A DNA stretch of 64,000 bases, taken from positions 141,268 to 205,267 of the forward strand of contig NZ_UEFQ01000026.1 in the NCBI RefSeq assembly GCF_900489465.1, in the 5' to 3' direction. The DNA is from Aequorivita sp. CIP111184. Lineage in GTDB: Bacteria > Bacteroidota > Bacteroidia > Flavobacteriales > Flavobacteriaceae. Under the pieces are notes generated by a model. The model saw nothing but the letters and a program-made list of their open reading frames with translations. It did not search any database and was not told the origin of the DNA. How positions within the stretch are numbered: the first letter of the stretch is position 1; every line of letters starts with the position of its first letter. This document shows, piece by piece, positions 46,110 through 55,171 of this stretch. Made by a program: the position numbers and the translations under genes.

Positions 46110-47197
46110 TTACTCTAGCATTGCTTCCCATTCTTCCATAAATTCATTTAAATATGCTTGTGCAGTCTCGAAGTTGGCATATTACCATCATCGTCCTTAA
46201 TATCATCCGACTTCTTAACCAGTCTCGACCACCGTCTTGTTATTTGTGATGATGATATCGGTTTAATACCTGGTTTAAGACCTTTTGAAAACAAATAGCT
46301 ATTTGGTTTTGTATTTTCTAGAAGTTCATTCCATAGCGGAATAACTTCTTTCAAAATAACCTTAGTTACCTCATGTGGATTACTACCTTTCGCGATAGTC
46401 GTGTTGTATTCTTGATTTTCAATATCTACATCTTTTGCTTGTACACGAAATAGTTCGGTAGTTCTCGCCCCCGAAAAGAGAAATATTCTCGCATATCTCC
46501 AAAACTCGTAATGGTTTACGTATAGATGTTTCATTACTGCTTTGTGATGCTCGGATGATAATATCTCACGTTGTTTTTTAATAATCTTGCGTTTCCGAAT
46601 ATCCCGAACTATGTTATGTTCACAGCATTCATATTCGACGAGTTCGCCAAACAAACTCGATAGAAACGATAAATATTTGTTGAAGTAATTATCTGGTAAA
46701 TTACAGGACTCGAGCAATTGTTTCAATTGTCGCCGTGTCAACTGTTCAATGACGACCTTCCGTAAACCCAACTTCGCCACCTTTTTTTCAAGGCGATTGA
46801 TACAAATCCCCAATTCTTTTCGATGTTTTTTTGTACATCTTATTTTAGAGGCAGCGATTCTAAAAGCCGATATGAAATCCAAATATGGGTGTAAATCAGC
46901 ATTTATGTCGACGGGGCTCACAAAAGTTTTGGTGAAGGGATTATATCCACTCTTATTATTTTCAATTTCGTCTTCGATAAGCCCCTGGGTTATGGCTCTT
47001 CGATCTTCTAAGTTATTAAACTCATTCATCCCCTTTATAGCCACTAACTTTCTTTTCTCGTTATTTGCGGAGTAGAAATAATATTGAATTTGCCAATTCT
47101 TTTTTAGGAGCGTTGCACCTCCGCTTTTCCAATTTTTTGGGTTGACTGATGGGGTGCTCATAGAGCAACCATTTGGTAGAGAAATCTTACTTGCCAT
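46110..47197 (-). pseudogene. Tyrosine integrase, damaged at its C-terminus
   Basis: The 349-codon frame from ATG 47197 begins like flavobacterial tyrosine integrases (N-P-K-N-W-K-x-G-G near residues 19-27) and has the first catalytic arginine in S-G-A-R-T-T-E-L (R245). It then ends in D-D-D-G-N-M-P-T-S-R-L-H-K-H-I and stops at 46148. The second catalytic box (H-x-x-R), the later H/W and the nucleophilic tyrosine are absent. In the +1 frame an acidic tail (Y-A-N-F-E-T-A-Q) runs to 46110, as if an internal deletion joined two frames. The gene next to tRNA-Lys fits an element integrase that no longer works. Confidence 0.75.
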
Positions 47198-47252
47198 AAT
47201 TATTAGCTATTATATTAACGTCTGTTAAATAGTATAGGTAATAATGAACATG

Positions 47253-47292
47253 AAAAAAGCCGAAAATTACTGTTTACGTAACTTTCGGCTTT
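47253..47292 (-). terminator. Terminator beyond the intact tRNA-Lys
   Basis: AAAGCCGAAA and the complementary TTTTCGGCTTTTTT arms flank a loop on the minus strand. It follows the tRNA directly and may have come with the element. Confidence 0.65.
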
Positions 47293-47293
47293 G

Positions 47294-47366
47294 TGACCTG
47301 GCTGGGGCTCGAACCCAGGACCACCTCCTTAAAAGGGAGGTGCTCTACCAACTGAGCTACCAGGTC
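47294..47366 (-). tRNA. tRNA-Lys (UUU), integration target
   Basis: A full cloverleaf is encoded: GACCTGG/CCAGGTC acceptor, D arm with A-G-C-T-C-A-G-T-T-G-G-T-A-G-A-G, anticodon arm CCTCC-CTTTTAA-GGAGG (anticodon TTT) and T arm CTGGG-TTCGAGC-CCCAG. Discriminator A, no encoded CCA. A G-C-C-G-A-A-A hairpin with T run follows on the minus strand (about 47255-47290). Its 3' half is duplicated at 42498. Confidence 0.95.
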
Positions 47367-47571
47367 TTCCTTTGAATGCGGGTGCAAATATACTATCATT
47401 AAATTAATTTTTCAAAACGAAAATCAATTAAATTTGATAAAAATTTAAAACTCTTGAAAAACAGGGGTTCACGAATATAATTTTTGTTCAGAAATCCGTG
47501 TTTTATTGAAATTTTGTAAAAAAGTGTTAGTTTTTATTTCTTAAAAAGGTAAAATTTGTAATTTGAAAAGT

Positions 47572-48093
47572 ATGAAAATAGTTTTGATTGGATATATGGG
47601 TAGCGGAAAATCTTCTGTTGGAAAAAAATTAGCAGCGGTTCTTGGATTCACTTTTAAAGATCTTGATTCAATTATTGAAAATCAAGAGAGTTGTAGCATA
47701 ACAGAAATCTTTTCAAAAAAAGGTGAAATCTATTTTAGAAAAATTGAAAACGAAATACTTAAAACAACGCTTTCAGTACCAGGCAATCTCATTTTGGCTA
47801 CCGGAGGTGGAACGCCCTGTTATGCAGATTCAATGAGTTTTATGACTGAAACGAAAGATGTAGTTACACTATATTTAAAAACACCTCTAGATGTTTTGAG
47901 CACAAGACTATTTAATGAAAAATTGAAACGCCCTTTGTTAGTTCATCTAAAGCGTGAAGAAGAACTAAATGATTTTATAAGAAAACATCTTTTTGAAAGA
48001 GCATTTTATTATAATCAAGCAAACGTGATTATTGATAACGGTTCGGGAAATATAGCTGACACTGTAGAAAAAATAATATTGAAATTATTCTAA
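47572..48093 (+). CDS. aroK: Shikimate kinase
   Basis: The 173-residue enzyme phosphorylates shikimate at O3 in aromatic amino-acid synthesis. Walker A is G-Y-M-G-S-G-K-S-S (about residues 7-15) and the shikimate-binding motif is D-L-D (about 31-33). F-R-K-I-E follows near 55 and the A-T-G-G-G-T segment near 77. I start at ATG 47572; a TTG nine bases upstream is in frame but less likely. It converges with the phosphoribosyltransferase gene, with nine bases of overlap. Confidence 0.94.
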   Translation: MKIVLIGYMGSGKSSVGKKLAAVLGFTFKDLDSIIENQESCSITEIFSKKGEIYFRKIENEILKTTLSVPGNLILATGGGTPCYADSMSFMTETKDVVTLYLKTPLDVLSTRLFNEKLKRPLLVHLKREEELNDFIRKHLFERAFYYNQANVIIDNGSGNIADTVEKIILKLF

Positions 48094-48588
48094 AACAGCC
48101 CTGTCATTGTTTTTTTCAAAGATTACTGCTACGTTTTCGTTTAAGGAAGTTGACAATGAAATTCCTTTAAAGTCAGCTTTTATAGGATACTTCTTGTGAT
48201 TTCTGTCTACAAGTACAGCGGTTTTAAATTGTTTCAACGGTACCTCCAAGAAATGTTTAACACCATAGATTAGCGTAGTTCCTGAGTGCAACACGTCATC
48301 TACCAACAATAGCGACTTGTTACTGTAATCCTCCTTTTTCAATGATGTCTTTATTTCATTTGTTGGATTTTTTTTGTCTATAACTACTTCGCAAAGCATA
48401 ACTTTTATTGGTGAAATTTTCTCTACTTCCGTTTTTATTTTTTTTGCAAGTAGAAAGCCATTATCCATGATTCCTGCTATTACAACTTGTGTTTCATCAA
48501 CGTTGCTTTCATATATTTGATAGGCAATCCTTTTTATTTTGTGCGCTATCTGTTTTTTGTCAAGGATTACTGTGCTTGTGTCTTGCAT
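48085..48588 (-). CDS. Phosphoribosyltransferase (PyrR/Hpt-like)
   Basis: The 167-residue protein has the PRPP-binding motif L-L-V-D-D-V-L-H-S-G-T-T-L (about residues 95-107) and earlier G-I-M-D-N-G motifs, as in type I phosphoribosyltransferases. Length and order fit PyrR or hypoxanthine/xanthine transferases; the base specificity cannot be seen. I start at ATG 48588 (M-Q-D-T-S). It precedes the S4-domain gene on the same strand and may share its transcript. Confidence 0.86.
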   Translation of the reverse strand: MQDTSTVILDKKQIAHKIKRIAYQIYESNVDETQVVIAGIMDNGFLLAKKIKTEVEKISPIKVMLCEVVIDKKNPTNEIKTSLKKEDYSNKSLLLVDDVLHSGTTLIYGVKHFLEVPLKQFKTAVLVDRNHKKYPIKADFKGISLSTSLNENVAVIFEKNNDRAVLE

Positions 48589-48615
48589 TTTCAAATGTTT
48601 TTCTAAATATAGTTA

Positions 48616-49002
48616 TTAAGCTTCTGTTTCTCCATCTGGGGTTTCGGTAAAATCATCCAGATCTCGGCGGTCTTTTTTGGTCGGCCTGCCAACCCCCTTT
48701 TTTCTATAATAAGTCTTGGCGTATTGTAGCATTTCATTGGTTTCAAAAGCTTCTTTTGGCGTTGTGTCTTTTCTGTAAATATCCACAAGTTTTGCACCTA
48801 CACGACTTGGAGGTAAATCTAAGACTTCAAGTTCATAGTTTATTTGTTCTTTGCGCAGCGTTATTTTATCTCCTGGGTAAACATCGCGTGAAGGTTTTAC
48901 AATAGCACCATTTACACGTACAGAACCTTTTTTGCAAGCCTGCGTTGCAATATTTCTGGTTTTTAAATACCGAACGCACCATAAATATTTATCAATTCTC
49001 AT
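48616..49002 (-). CDS. S4-domain RNA-binding protein (Hsp15-like)
   Basis: The 128-residue protein has an N-terminal S4 domain (about residues 1-60; M-R-I-D-K-Y-L-W-C-V-R, then A-C-K-K-G-S-V-R-V-N-G). Its basic C-terminal tail contains K-G-V-G-R-P-T-K-K-D-R-R-D. Hsp15 (HslR) binds free 50S subunits that carry nascent chains after heat shock. Similar length and basic tail support this, but the precise target here is inferred. It lies 28 nt upstream of the phosphoribosyltransferase gene. Confidence 0.9.
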   Translation of the reverse strand: MRIDKYLWCVRYLKTRNIATQACKKGSVRVNGAIVKPSRDVYPGDKITLRKEQINYELEVLDLPPSRVGAKLVDIYRKDTTPKEAFETNEMLQYAKTYYRKKGVGRPTKKDRRDLDDFTETPDGETEA

Positions 49003-49079
49003 AATTATTATCCCAAAAACAACGTTAATGTGTTATACAAAAATAGCGGAAAATTGTATCTTGCGCCCACAAAAAATTG

Positions 49080-50000
49080 ATGATGATAAAAATTAAATAT
49101 GCATTTGCCTTATTAGTTTTAATGCTCACTATTACAGTTTCCTGTAAAAAGGATGATTCTGTAACTCCGCCAATACCTCCAAGAGATCGTGGAGAAGAAG
49201 CTATACGTGCGCAAGCTGAAATTGAAGAGTTTTTGGAAACCCATTTTTATAATTATGAAGAATTTCAAGCTGATCCTGAAAATTTTCATATGAAGTTTGA
49301 TACAATTGCTGGAGATAATGCCTTAAAGACCCCATTAATGGAGCAGGTAGATTTTATAGAGGTTGATGATGTAGTGGATACCGATGTTAGTTATAAGCTT
49401 TACTATTTAAACGTACGTGAAGGTGAGGGTGAGGTACCAAATTTTCCAGATTATACTTTTAATACCTACGAAGGAAGGTTAATGAACCTAGATTTATTTG
49501 ACAGCTCTGTAATACCTGTTAGATTCAATTTGGTAGATACTCCTACATCGCCTGGAATAATTAGGGGATTGCAGCAAGCTATTATAAAATTTAGAGGCGC
49601 TTCTAATATTATAACTAATCCTGATGGTACCCTTACTTTTGAAGGGTATGGAATTGGAGCAGTTTTTATTCCTTCAGGTTTAGCTTATTATCAATACCCA
49701 ACTGCTACGGGAGGCTTAAATGCTTATGATCAACTTATTTTTTCATTTGAATTATTCGACTCAGAAGTAGCAGATCATGATGAAGATGGTATTCCTTCTT
49801 ATATGGAAGATCTTAATGGTAATGGCTACTTAATTGATGATGACACTGATGGAGATGACATTCCAAATTATTTGGATGCCGATGACGATGGTGATGGAAG
49901 GCTAACAAAATTTGAAATAGAAGTAGATGGAAATGGAAACATTACTTTCCCCGATGTGGATGGTGATGGAACTCCAGATTATTTAGATTCTGATAGTTAA
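49080..50000 (+). CDS. FKBP-like lipoprotein with C-terminal calcium repeats
   Basis: From ATG 49080 this gives about 306 residues with a lipoprotein signal (V-S-C-K-K). The middle (about 100-235) looks like an FKBP-type peptidyl-prolyl isomerase domain: V-R-F-N-L, G-I-I-R-G-L-Q-Q-A and F-I-P-S-G-L-A-Y-Y are visible. The last 70 residues are aspartate-rich thrombospondin-type calcium repeats (D-H-D-E-D-G-I-P, D-T-D-G-D-D-I-P, D-V-D-G-D-G-T-P). It probably aids folding at the cell surface. It is alone, followed by a terminator. The in-frame TTG at 49077 is not likely the start. Confidence 0.85.
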   Translation: MMIKIKYAFALLVLMLTITVSCKKDDSVTPPIPPRDRGEEAIRAQAEIEEFLETHFYNYEEFQADPENFHMKFDTIAGDNALKTPLMEQVDFIEVDDVVDTDVSYKLYYLNVREGEGEVPNFPDYTFNTYEGRLMNLDLFDSSVIPVRFNLVDTPTSPGIIRGLQQAIIKFRGASNIITNPDGTLTFEGYGIGAVFIPSGLAYYQYPTATGGLNAYDQLIFSFELFDSEVADHDEDGIPSYMEDLNGNGYLIDDDTDGDDIPNYLDADDDGDGRLTKFEIEVDGNGNITFPDVDGDGTPDYLDSDS

Positions 50001-50023
50001 TATTTAGAAATATTTATTAAGTG

Positions 50024-50059
50024 AAAAAGCCCCGAACTCTATAGTTCGGGGCTTTTTTA
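50024..50059. terminator. Bidirectional terminator between FKBP gene and transketolase
   Basis: AAAAAGCCCCGAACT and AGTTCGGGGCTTTTTTA form a near-perfect hairpin with a four-base loop and A/T runs on both sides, between convergent genes. Confidence 0.92.
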
Positions 50060-50076
50060 ATGTTGAATTTTTAGAT

Positions 50077-51030
50077 TTATTTACGGGCAATTACTTTTTC
50101 TACAGCTCTTACAATTGCTGAAGCATTCAAGCCGTATTTGTCCATCAATTGCTCTGGAGTTCCAGATTCACCAAATGTATCTTGAGTGGCTATAAATTCT
50201 TGAGGGGCGGGATGTTTTGTAGAAAGTAAGCGAGCTACACTTTCTCCTAAACCACCCAAGAAGTTGTGTTCTTCTGCAGTTACCACATAACCTGTTTTTT
50301 TGACGCTTTTTAATATTGCTTCATCATCTAAAGGTTTTATGGTGTGAATGTTTATTACATCTGCTGTAATTCCGTTTTCGTTTAGTGTTTCAGCAGCTTG
50401 CAATGCTTCCCAAACCAAATGGCCAGTGGCTATAATTGTTACATCGCTACCTTCCTGTAATTGAACGGCTTTTCCTATTTGGAAATTCTGGTCGGCGGGA
50501 GTGAAGTTTGCAACTTTCGGCCTTCCAAAACGAAGATAAACAGGGCCTTCGTAATCGGCAATTGCAATGGTTGCGGCTTTGGTTTGATTATAATCGCACG
50601 TGTTGATTACAGTCATTCCAGGAAGCATCTTCATCAATCCAATATCTTCCAAAATTTGATGTGTTGCGCCGTCTTCACCCAAGGTTAAACCCGCATGCGA
50701 AGCACATATTTTCACGTTTTTACCACTATACGCAACGCTTTGGCGAATTTGATCATAAACTCTTCCTGTAGAAAAATTAGCAAAAGTTCCAGTAAAAGGA
50801 ATTTTTCCGCCAATAGTTAACCCTGCTGCAATTCCAATCATATTGGCTTCAGCAATTCCTATTTGGAAGAAACGTTCGGGATGGTTTTCTTTGAATTCAT
50901 CCATTTTAAGCGAACCGGTAAGATCTGCGCAAAGGGCTACTACATTTTTGTTTTTCTTTCCAAGTTCCGTTAATCCATCTCCAAAACCTGAACGTGTATC
51001 TTTTTTGCCTGTATCTGTGTATTTTTTCAT
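50077..51030 (-). CDS. Transketolase, C-terminal subunit (split)
   Basis: From ATG 51030 this is a 317-residue protein. It covers the pyrimidine-binding and C-terminal domains of transketolase: R-S-G-F-G near the start, L-T-G-S-L-K-M, G-I-A-E-A-N-M-I-G and V-T-A-E-E-H-N. It works with the N-terminal half encoded just upstream (gap 17 nt) in the non-oxidative pentose-phosphate pathway. Splitting into two genes is common in some Bacteroidota and archaea. A TTG 15 bases upstream also lies in frame. Confidence 0.92.
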   Translation of the reverse strand: MKKYTDTGKKDTRSGFGDGLTELGKKNKNVVALCADLTGSLKMDEFKENHPERFFQIGIAEANMIGIAAGLTIGGKIPFTGTFANFSTGRVYDQIRQSVAYSGKNVKICASHAGLTLGEDGATHQILEDIGLMKMLPGMTVINTCDYNQTKAATIAIADYEGPVYLRFGRPKVANFTPADQNFQIGKAVQLQEGSDVTIIATGHLVWEALQAAETLNENGITADVINIHTIKPLDDEAILKSVKKTGYVVTAEEHNFLGGLGESVARLLSTKHPAPQEFIATQDTFGESGTPEQLMDKYGLNASAIVRAVEKVIARK

Positions 51031-51047
51031 CTGAACTATTTTCAATT

Positions 51048-51893
51048 TTAATAATCTCCCAAGGTTACAGGATTTTGTGCTAGTGCATTTTCCAATTGTT
51101 CGTCATTTGGAGCTTTTCCGTGCCAGTCGTGGGTGTACATCATAAAATCAACACCATTGCCCATTACGGTATGCAGCAAAACACAAATAGGCTTTCCATT
51201 GCCCGTTTTTTCTTTTGCCTTTTTCATTCCATCAACAATTGATTTTAAATCGTTTCCTTTTTCAATATCCATTACATCCCAGCCGAAAGCTTCAAATTTT
51301 GCTTTTAAATTTCCCATTGGAAGGACGTTGTTTGTAGAACCATCAATTTGCTGTCCGTTTAAATCTATGGTTACAATCAAGTTGTCCACATTATTTCCAG
51401 CAGCATACATTATTGCCTCCCAGTTTTGGCCTTCCTGTAGTTCGCCATCACCACAAAGGGTGTAGATTAAATGCTTATCCTTGTTGAGTTTTTTGGCTAA
51501 TGCAGCTCCAATAGAAACTGAAATGCCTTGCCCCAAAGAACCTGAAGCAATGCGAATACCTGGCAAACCTTCGTGCGTTGTTGGATGGCCTTGTAAACGA
51601 GAGTTTAAAAGACGGAAGGTATTCAATTCTTCCACTGGAAAATATCCAGCTCGTGCCAAAACGCTGTAAAACACTGGAGAAATGTGTCCGTTTGAAAGGA
51701 AGAAAAGGTCTTCTCCAATTCCATCCATTGTGAAGTTTTCATTGCGTTCCATCAATTCATTGTAGAGCGCAACAAAATATTCGGTACAACCCAGTGAACC
51801 TCCAGGGTGGCCGGAATTTACTTTATGTACTTGTCGTAAAATATCTCTTCGGACTTGAACCACCAAATCATCGAGTGCTTTGTAATCTGCCAT
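51048..51893 (-). CDS. Transketolase, N-terminal subunit (split)
   Basis: The 281-residue protein is the thiamine-diphosphate-binding half: H-P-G-G-S-L-G near residue 29, the ThDP motif G-D-G-E-L-Q-E-G-Q-N-W-E-A (about 148-160) and D-L-N-G-Q-Q. It transfers two-carbon units between sugar phosphates when paired with the downstream half. Two genes on one strand, 17 nt apart, behind a good promoter form a clear two-gene operon. Confidence 0.94.
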   Translation of the reverse strand: MADYKALDDLVVQVRRDILRQVHKVNSGHPGGSLGCTEYFVALYNELMERNENFTMDGIGEDLFFLSNGHISPVFYSVLARAGYFPVEELNTFRLLNSRLQGHPTTHEGLPGIRIASGSLGQGISVSIGAALAKKLNKDKHLIYTLCGDGELQEGQNWEAIMYAAGNNVDNLIVTIDLNGQQIDGSTNNVLPMGNLKAKFEAFGWDVMDIEKGNDLKSIVDGMKKAKEKTGNGKPICVLLHTVMGNGVDFMMYTHDWHGKAPNDEQLENALAQNPVTLGDY

Positions 51894-51915
51894 AATTAGT
51901 TTTAATTTTCAGTGT

Positions 51916-51945
51916 CAAAAGTAAAGCATTCAGCGAGCCGTTCAA
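51916..51945 (-). promoter_or_regulatory. Promoter of the transketolase operon
   Basis: On the minus strand TTG (51945-51943) and TACTTTTG (51923-51916) are spaced by 19 nt, 23 nt before the N-terminal subunit's ATG. Confidence 0.65.
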
Positions 51946-52070
51946 AGTTGAAACGTATGCTTTTATTAACGATTTGAGAGTTTTGTTAACATACTTAAAA
52001 ATTCAGAAATCAGAAATCAGAATTCCGAATTAATAACTGTTATCTTTGCGCCCTCAATAAAAATTGCTGC

Positions 52071-53201
52071 ATGCACTTTAAATTAGAAGCCACAGATTTA
52101 CAAAGCAGCGCGCGCGCTGCAACAATTACTACAGATCACGGGGTGATTGAAACTCCAATATTTATGCCCGTTGGCACGGTTGGTACCGTAAAAGGTGTAC
52201 ATCAGCGTGAACTTAAGGAAGACATTAACCCAGACATTATTCTTGGGAATACCTATCATTTATATCTTCGGCCGCAAACACCAATTCTCGAAAAAGCGGG
52301 CGGACTTCATAAATTTATGAACTGGGATCGAAATATTCTTACTGACAGTGGCGGTTATCAAGTTTATTCACTTTCAGCAAATAGAAAAATTAAAGAGGAA
52401 GGGGTAAAATTTAAAAGTCATATAGACGGCAGTTATCACGTTTTCACACCGGAAAATGTAATGGAAATACAACGCAGTATTGGCGCAGATATAATAATGG
52501 CTTTTGATGAATGCACGCCCTATCCCTGTGAATATAATTATGCAAAACGCTCTATGCACATGACCCACCGTTGGTTAGATCGCTGCATAAAACATTTAGA
52601 AAAAACACCCTTAAAGTATGATTATGGGCAGACTTTTTTTCCAATTATACAGGGAAGTACGTATAAAGATTTAAGAAAACAATCTGCTGAATATATTGCT
52701 TCAGTAGGAGCAGAGGGTAATGCTATTGGTGGACTTTCCGTTGGGGAACCAGCTGATGAAATGTATGAAATGACTGCAGTGGTTACTGAAATTCTTCCGA
52801 AAGACAAACCGCGTTATTTGATGGGTGTGGGAACACCCGTGAATCTTTTGGAAAATATTGCACTGGGTATTGATATGTTTGATTGTGTGATGCCAACCAG
52901 AAACGGTAGAAACGGAATGCTTTTCACTTCCGAAGGAACTATAAATATTAAAAATAAAAAATGGGAAATGGATCTTTCAGCCATTGATCCTATGGGAATT
53001 ACCTGGGTGGATACTGATTACAGTAAGGCTTATCTTCGTCATTTGTTTACGGTAAATGAAATGCTTGGAAGGCAAATAGCAACAATTCACAATCTAGGTT
53101 TCTATTTGTGGTTGGTTCGTGAAGCCAGAAAACATATATTAGCGGGTACTTTCACCGACTGGAAAAACGTGATGGTCAAAAAAATGGATCAAAGATTGTA
53201 A
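52071..53201 (+). CDS. tgt: Queuine tRNA-ribosyltransferase, zinc ligands lost
   Basis: The 376-residue barrel enzyme exchanges guanine for 7-aminomethyl-7-deazaguanine at tRNA wobble positions. The D-S-G-G-Y-Q, A-F-D-E-C, G-G-L-S-V-G and C-V-M-P-T-R-N-G-R motifs are in place, including the catalytic aspartates. In E. coli the zinc site reads C-D-C-Y-T-C before N-Y-S-R-A-Y; here the same place reads G-I-T-W-V-D, so all three cysteines are replaced while the later histidine (T-I-H-N-L) remains. A TATCTTTG -7 candidate is at 52041-52048. The LptF/G gene follows after one base. Confidence 0.94.
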   Translation: MHFKLEATDLQSSARAATITTDHGVIETPIFMPVGTVGTVKGVHQRELKEDINPDIILGNTYHLYLRPQTPILEKAGGLHKFMNWDRNILTDSGGYQVYSLSANRKIKEEGVKFKSHIDGSYHVFTPENVMEIQRSIGADIIMAFDECTPYPCEYNYAKRSMHMTHRWLDRCIKHLEKTPLKYDYGQTFFPIIQGSTYKDLRKQSAEYIASVGAEGNAIGGLSVGEPADEMYEMTAVVTEILPKDKPRYLMGVGTPVNLLENIALGIDMFDCVMPTRNGRNGMLFTSEGTINIKNKKWEMDLSAIDPMGITWVDTDYSKAYLRHLFTVNEMLGRQIATIHNLGFYLWLVREARKHILAGTFTDWKNVMVKKMDQRL

Positions 53202-53202
53202 G

Positions 53203-54282
53203 ATGCTCAGTATACTGGACAGATACATATTAAAGAAATATTTAGGCACTTTTTCGCTGCTTTTACTACTTTTCATACCTATTGGAATTACCGTCCATTT
53301 AGCAGAAAAGATAGACAAAATATTAGAAAACGAAGTGCCTTTAACAGAGGTGATGATCTATCTCTATAATTTCACTATCTATTTTGCAAACCTACTTTTC
53401 CCATTATTTCTTTTTCTATCGGTTATTTGGTTTACTTCAAAACTGGCCAATAATACAGAGGTAATAGCCTTTTTAAGTAGTGGAGTTTCTTATTACAGAT
53501 TTCTGCGACCCTATATTATTGGTGCCACCATTGTTTGTATTGCAGCACTTATTTTCAGCATGTATTTGGCGCCAAAGGCTAGCAAAGGTTTTAATGAATT
53601 TTCCTATAATTATTTAAAAAAAGGAAAACAGGATAGAGACCAAAGTAATGTTTACACGCAGATAAATGATAACGACTACATTTACGTAAGCTACTTTAAC
53701 GTTACTGATAAAATAGGTAGTAATTTCACTTTGGAACATTTTGAAGGTAACAAGATGACCTATAAAATTTCGGCAGGACAGATTAAATACAACGAAAAGG
53801 ACAGCACCTACTCTTTGTTTAATTATAATAAAAGAAAAATAGGCGAGAATCAGGATATATTGGAAAGTAAGCCTAAACTAGATACTGTTTTTTCCTTTGA
53901 CTTGGAAGATTTAACCCCTGTAACTTACATTGCAGAAACGCTGAATTTTACCGAACTAAATGACTTTATTAAAAAAGAGAAGGCTAGAGGGTCATCTTAT
54001 ATAAACCGTTATGAGGTAGTGCGCTACAAACGCTGGAGCTTACCTGTTTCGGCATATATACTTACAATAATTGCAGTTGCTGTTTCCTCTGTAAAAAGAC
54101 GTGGCGGTATGGGAATTAACCTTGCTATTGGTATAAGCATCGGGATGGTATTTATATTTTTTGATAAAATTTTTGGAACTATGGCTGAACAAAGTGATTT
54201 TTCTCCTTTTATAGCAACCTGGTTTCCTAATTTTGTTTTTGCAATATTGGCAATCTATCTTTTAAGAAATGCGAAACGATAA
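53203..54282 (+). CDS. LptF/LptG family permease
   Basis: This 359-residue protein has hydrophobic helices at about 13-33, 50-80 and 100-125 in the first part, a periplasmic beta-jellyroll in the middle (about 135-255), and three helices at the end (about 272-350). This is the LptF/LptG layout; they extract lipopolysaccharide from the inner membrane with LptB. The gene directly follows tgt, a common order, and overlaps the next gene by 14 bases. Which of F or G it is cannot be told. Confidence 0.93.
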   Translation: MLSILDRYILKKYLGTFSLLLLLFIPIGITVHLAEKIDKILENEVPLTEVMIYLYNFTIYFANLLFPLFLFLSVIWFTSKLANNTEVIAFLSSGVSYYRFLRPYIIGATIVCIAALIFSMYLAPKASKGFNEFSYNYLKKGKQDRDQSNVYTQINDNDYIYVSYFNVTDKIGSNFTLEHFEGNKMTYKISAGQIKYNEKDSTYSLFNYNKRKIGENQDILESKPKLDTVFSFDLEDLTPVTYIAETLNFTELNDFIKKEKARGSSYINRYEVVRYKRWSLPVSAYILTIIAVAVSSVKRRGGMGINLAIGISIGMVFIFFDKIFGTMAEQSDFSPFIATWFPNFVFAILAIYLLRNAKR

Positions 54283-55171
54283 GCTCCTCAACTATCTCCA
54301 TCTCCATTTTATAGTTTTTATTTGGGGTTTTACAGCCGTATTGGGCGCCTTGATTTCTTTGGAAGCCATTCCATTGGTTTGGTACCGAATGCTCTTAGCT
54401 TCCATAATAATTTTTGTATTTCTGAAATTTAGAAAAGAGAAATTAAAGTTTTCGCTGAAAACCTTAGGAGGATTTGCCTTGGCGGGAATTATTATCGCTT
54501 TGCACTGGTTAACATTTTTTGGAGCTATCAAAGCATCTAATGTTTCAGTTACCCTTGCAGTACTCTCAACGGGAGCATTTTTTGCTTCAATATTGGAGCC
54601 GCTGTTTTACAAAAGAAAAGTAATAGTATACGAAGTTTTATTTGGACTCATTGTAGTTGTGGGCCTTTATATAATTTTTGATGTAGAGTCTTCCTATACT
54701 TTAGGAATTATTTTGGCTCTGATTTCAGCATTTTTGAGTGCACTATTTTCTGTAATCAATGGAAAATTCGTACTTAAAAATAAAGCATCTGTAATTTCAT
54801 TTTACGAGTTGATGTTTGGCGTTTTAGGTATTACAATTTATTTAGCTTTTTCGGGAAAATTTACGGTAGAATTTTTTACTGTTTCTGCTCACGACTGGAT
54901 ATATTTAATAATATTGGCTTCTGCTTGTACTGCCTATGCTTTTATAGCATCAATACACGTAATGAAATGGATAAGTCCATACACCGTAATGCTTACAATA
55001 AATATGGAACCTGTGTACGGTATCATTTTGGCTCTTATTGTTTTAGGCGATTCTGAAAACATGAGCCCTCAGTTTTATTATGGAGCAGTAATTATATTGC
55101 TTACAGTTGTAGCGAATGGAATCATTAAAATTACACAGGAAAGAAAACGACGAAGATTGTCTAACACCTAA
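54269..55171 (+). CDS. EamA/DMT family transporter
   Basis: The 300-residue membrane protein has ten predicted helices in two repeated EamA halves (about 10-140 and 150-290), including W-G-F-T-A-V-L-G-A-L near residue 20. The family exports amino acids or other metabolites, or is uncharacterised. It overlaps the upstream permease gene and ends shortly before the accA promoter. Confidence 0.92.
   Translation: MRNDKLLNYLHLHFIVFIWGFTAVLGALISLEAIPLVWYRMLLASIIIFVFLKFRKEKLKFSLKTLGGFALAGIIIALHWLTFFGAIKASNVSVTLAVLSTGAFFASILEPLFYKRKVIVYEVLFGLIVVVGLYIIFDVESSYTLGIILALISAFLSALFSVINGKFVLKNKASVISFYELMFGVLGITIYLAFSGKFTVEFFTVSAHDWIYLIILASACTAYAFIASIHVMKWISPYTVMLTINMEPVYGIILALIVLGDSENMSPQFYYGAVIILLTVVANGIIKITQERKRRRLSNT

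Larger units (their letters stand above)
42498..47339. mobile_element. Integrative element in tRNA-Lys (about 4.8 kb)
   Basis: An intact tRNA-Lys(UUU) at 47294-47366 and a partial copy at 42498-42546 share 49 nt in direct orientation with 4 mismatches, 4,793 bp apart. The shared part runs from the anticodon loop to the 3' end. A tyrosine integrase lies 96 nt from the intact tRNA. This is the standard picture of an element that integrated into a tRNA 3' half and restored the gene. Cargo is a sensor kinase, a response regulator and a repeat protein. Mismatches in the displaced copy and the damaged integrase suggest an old, immobile insertion. Confidence 0.8.
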
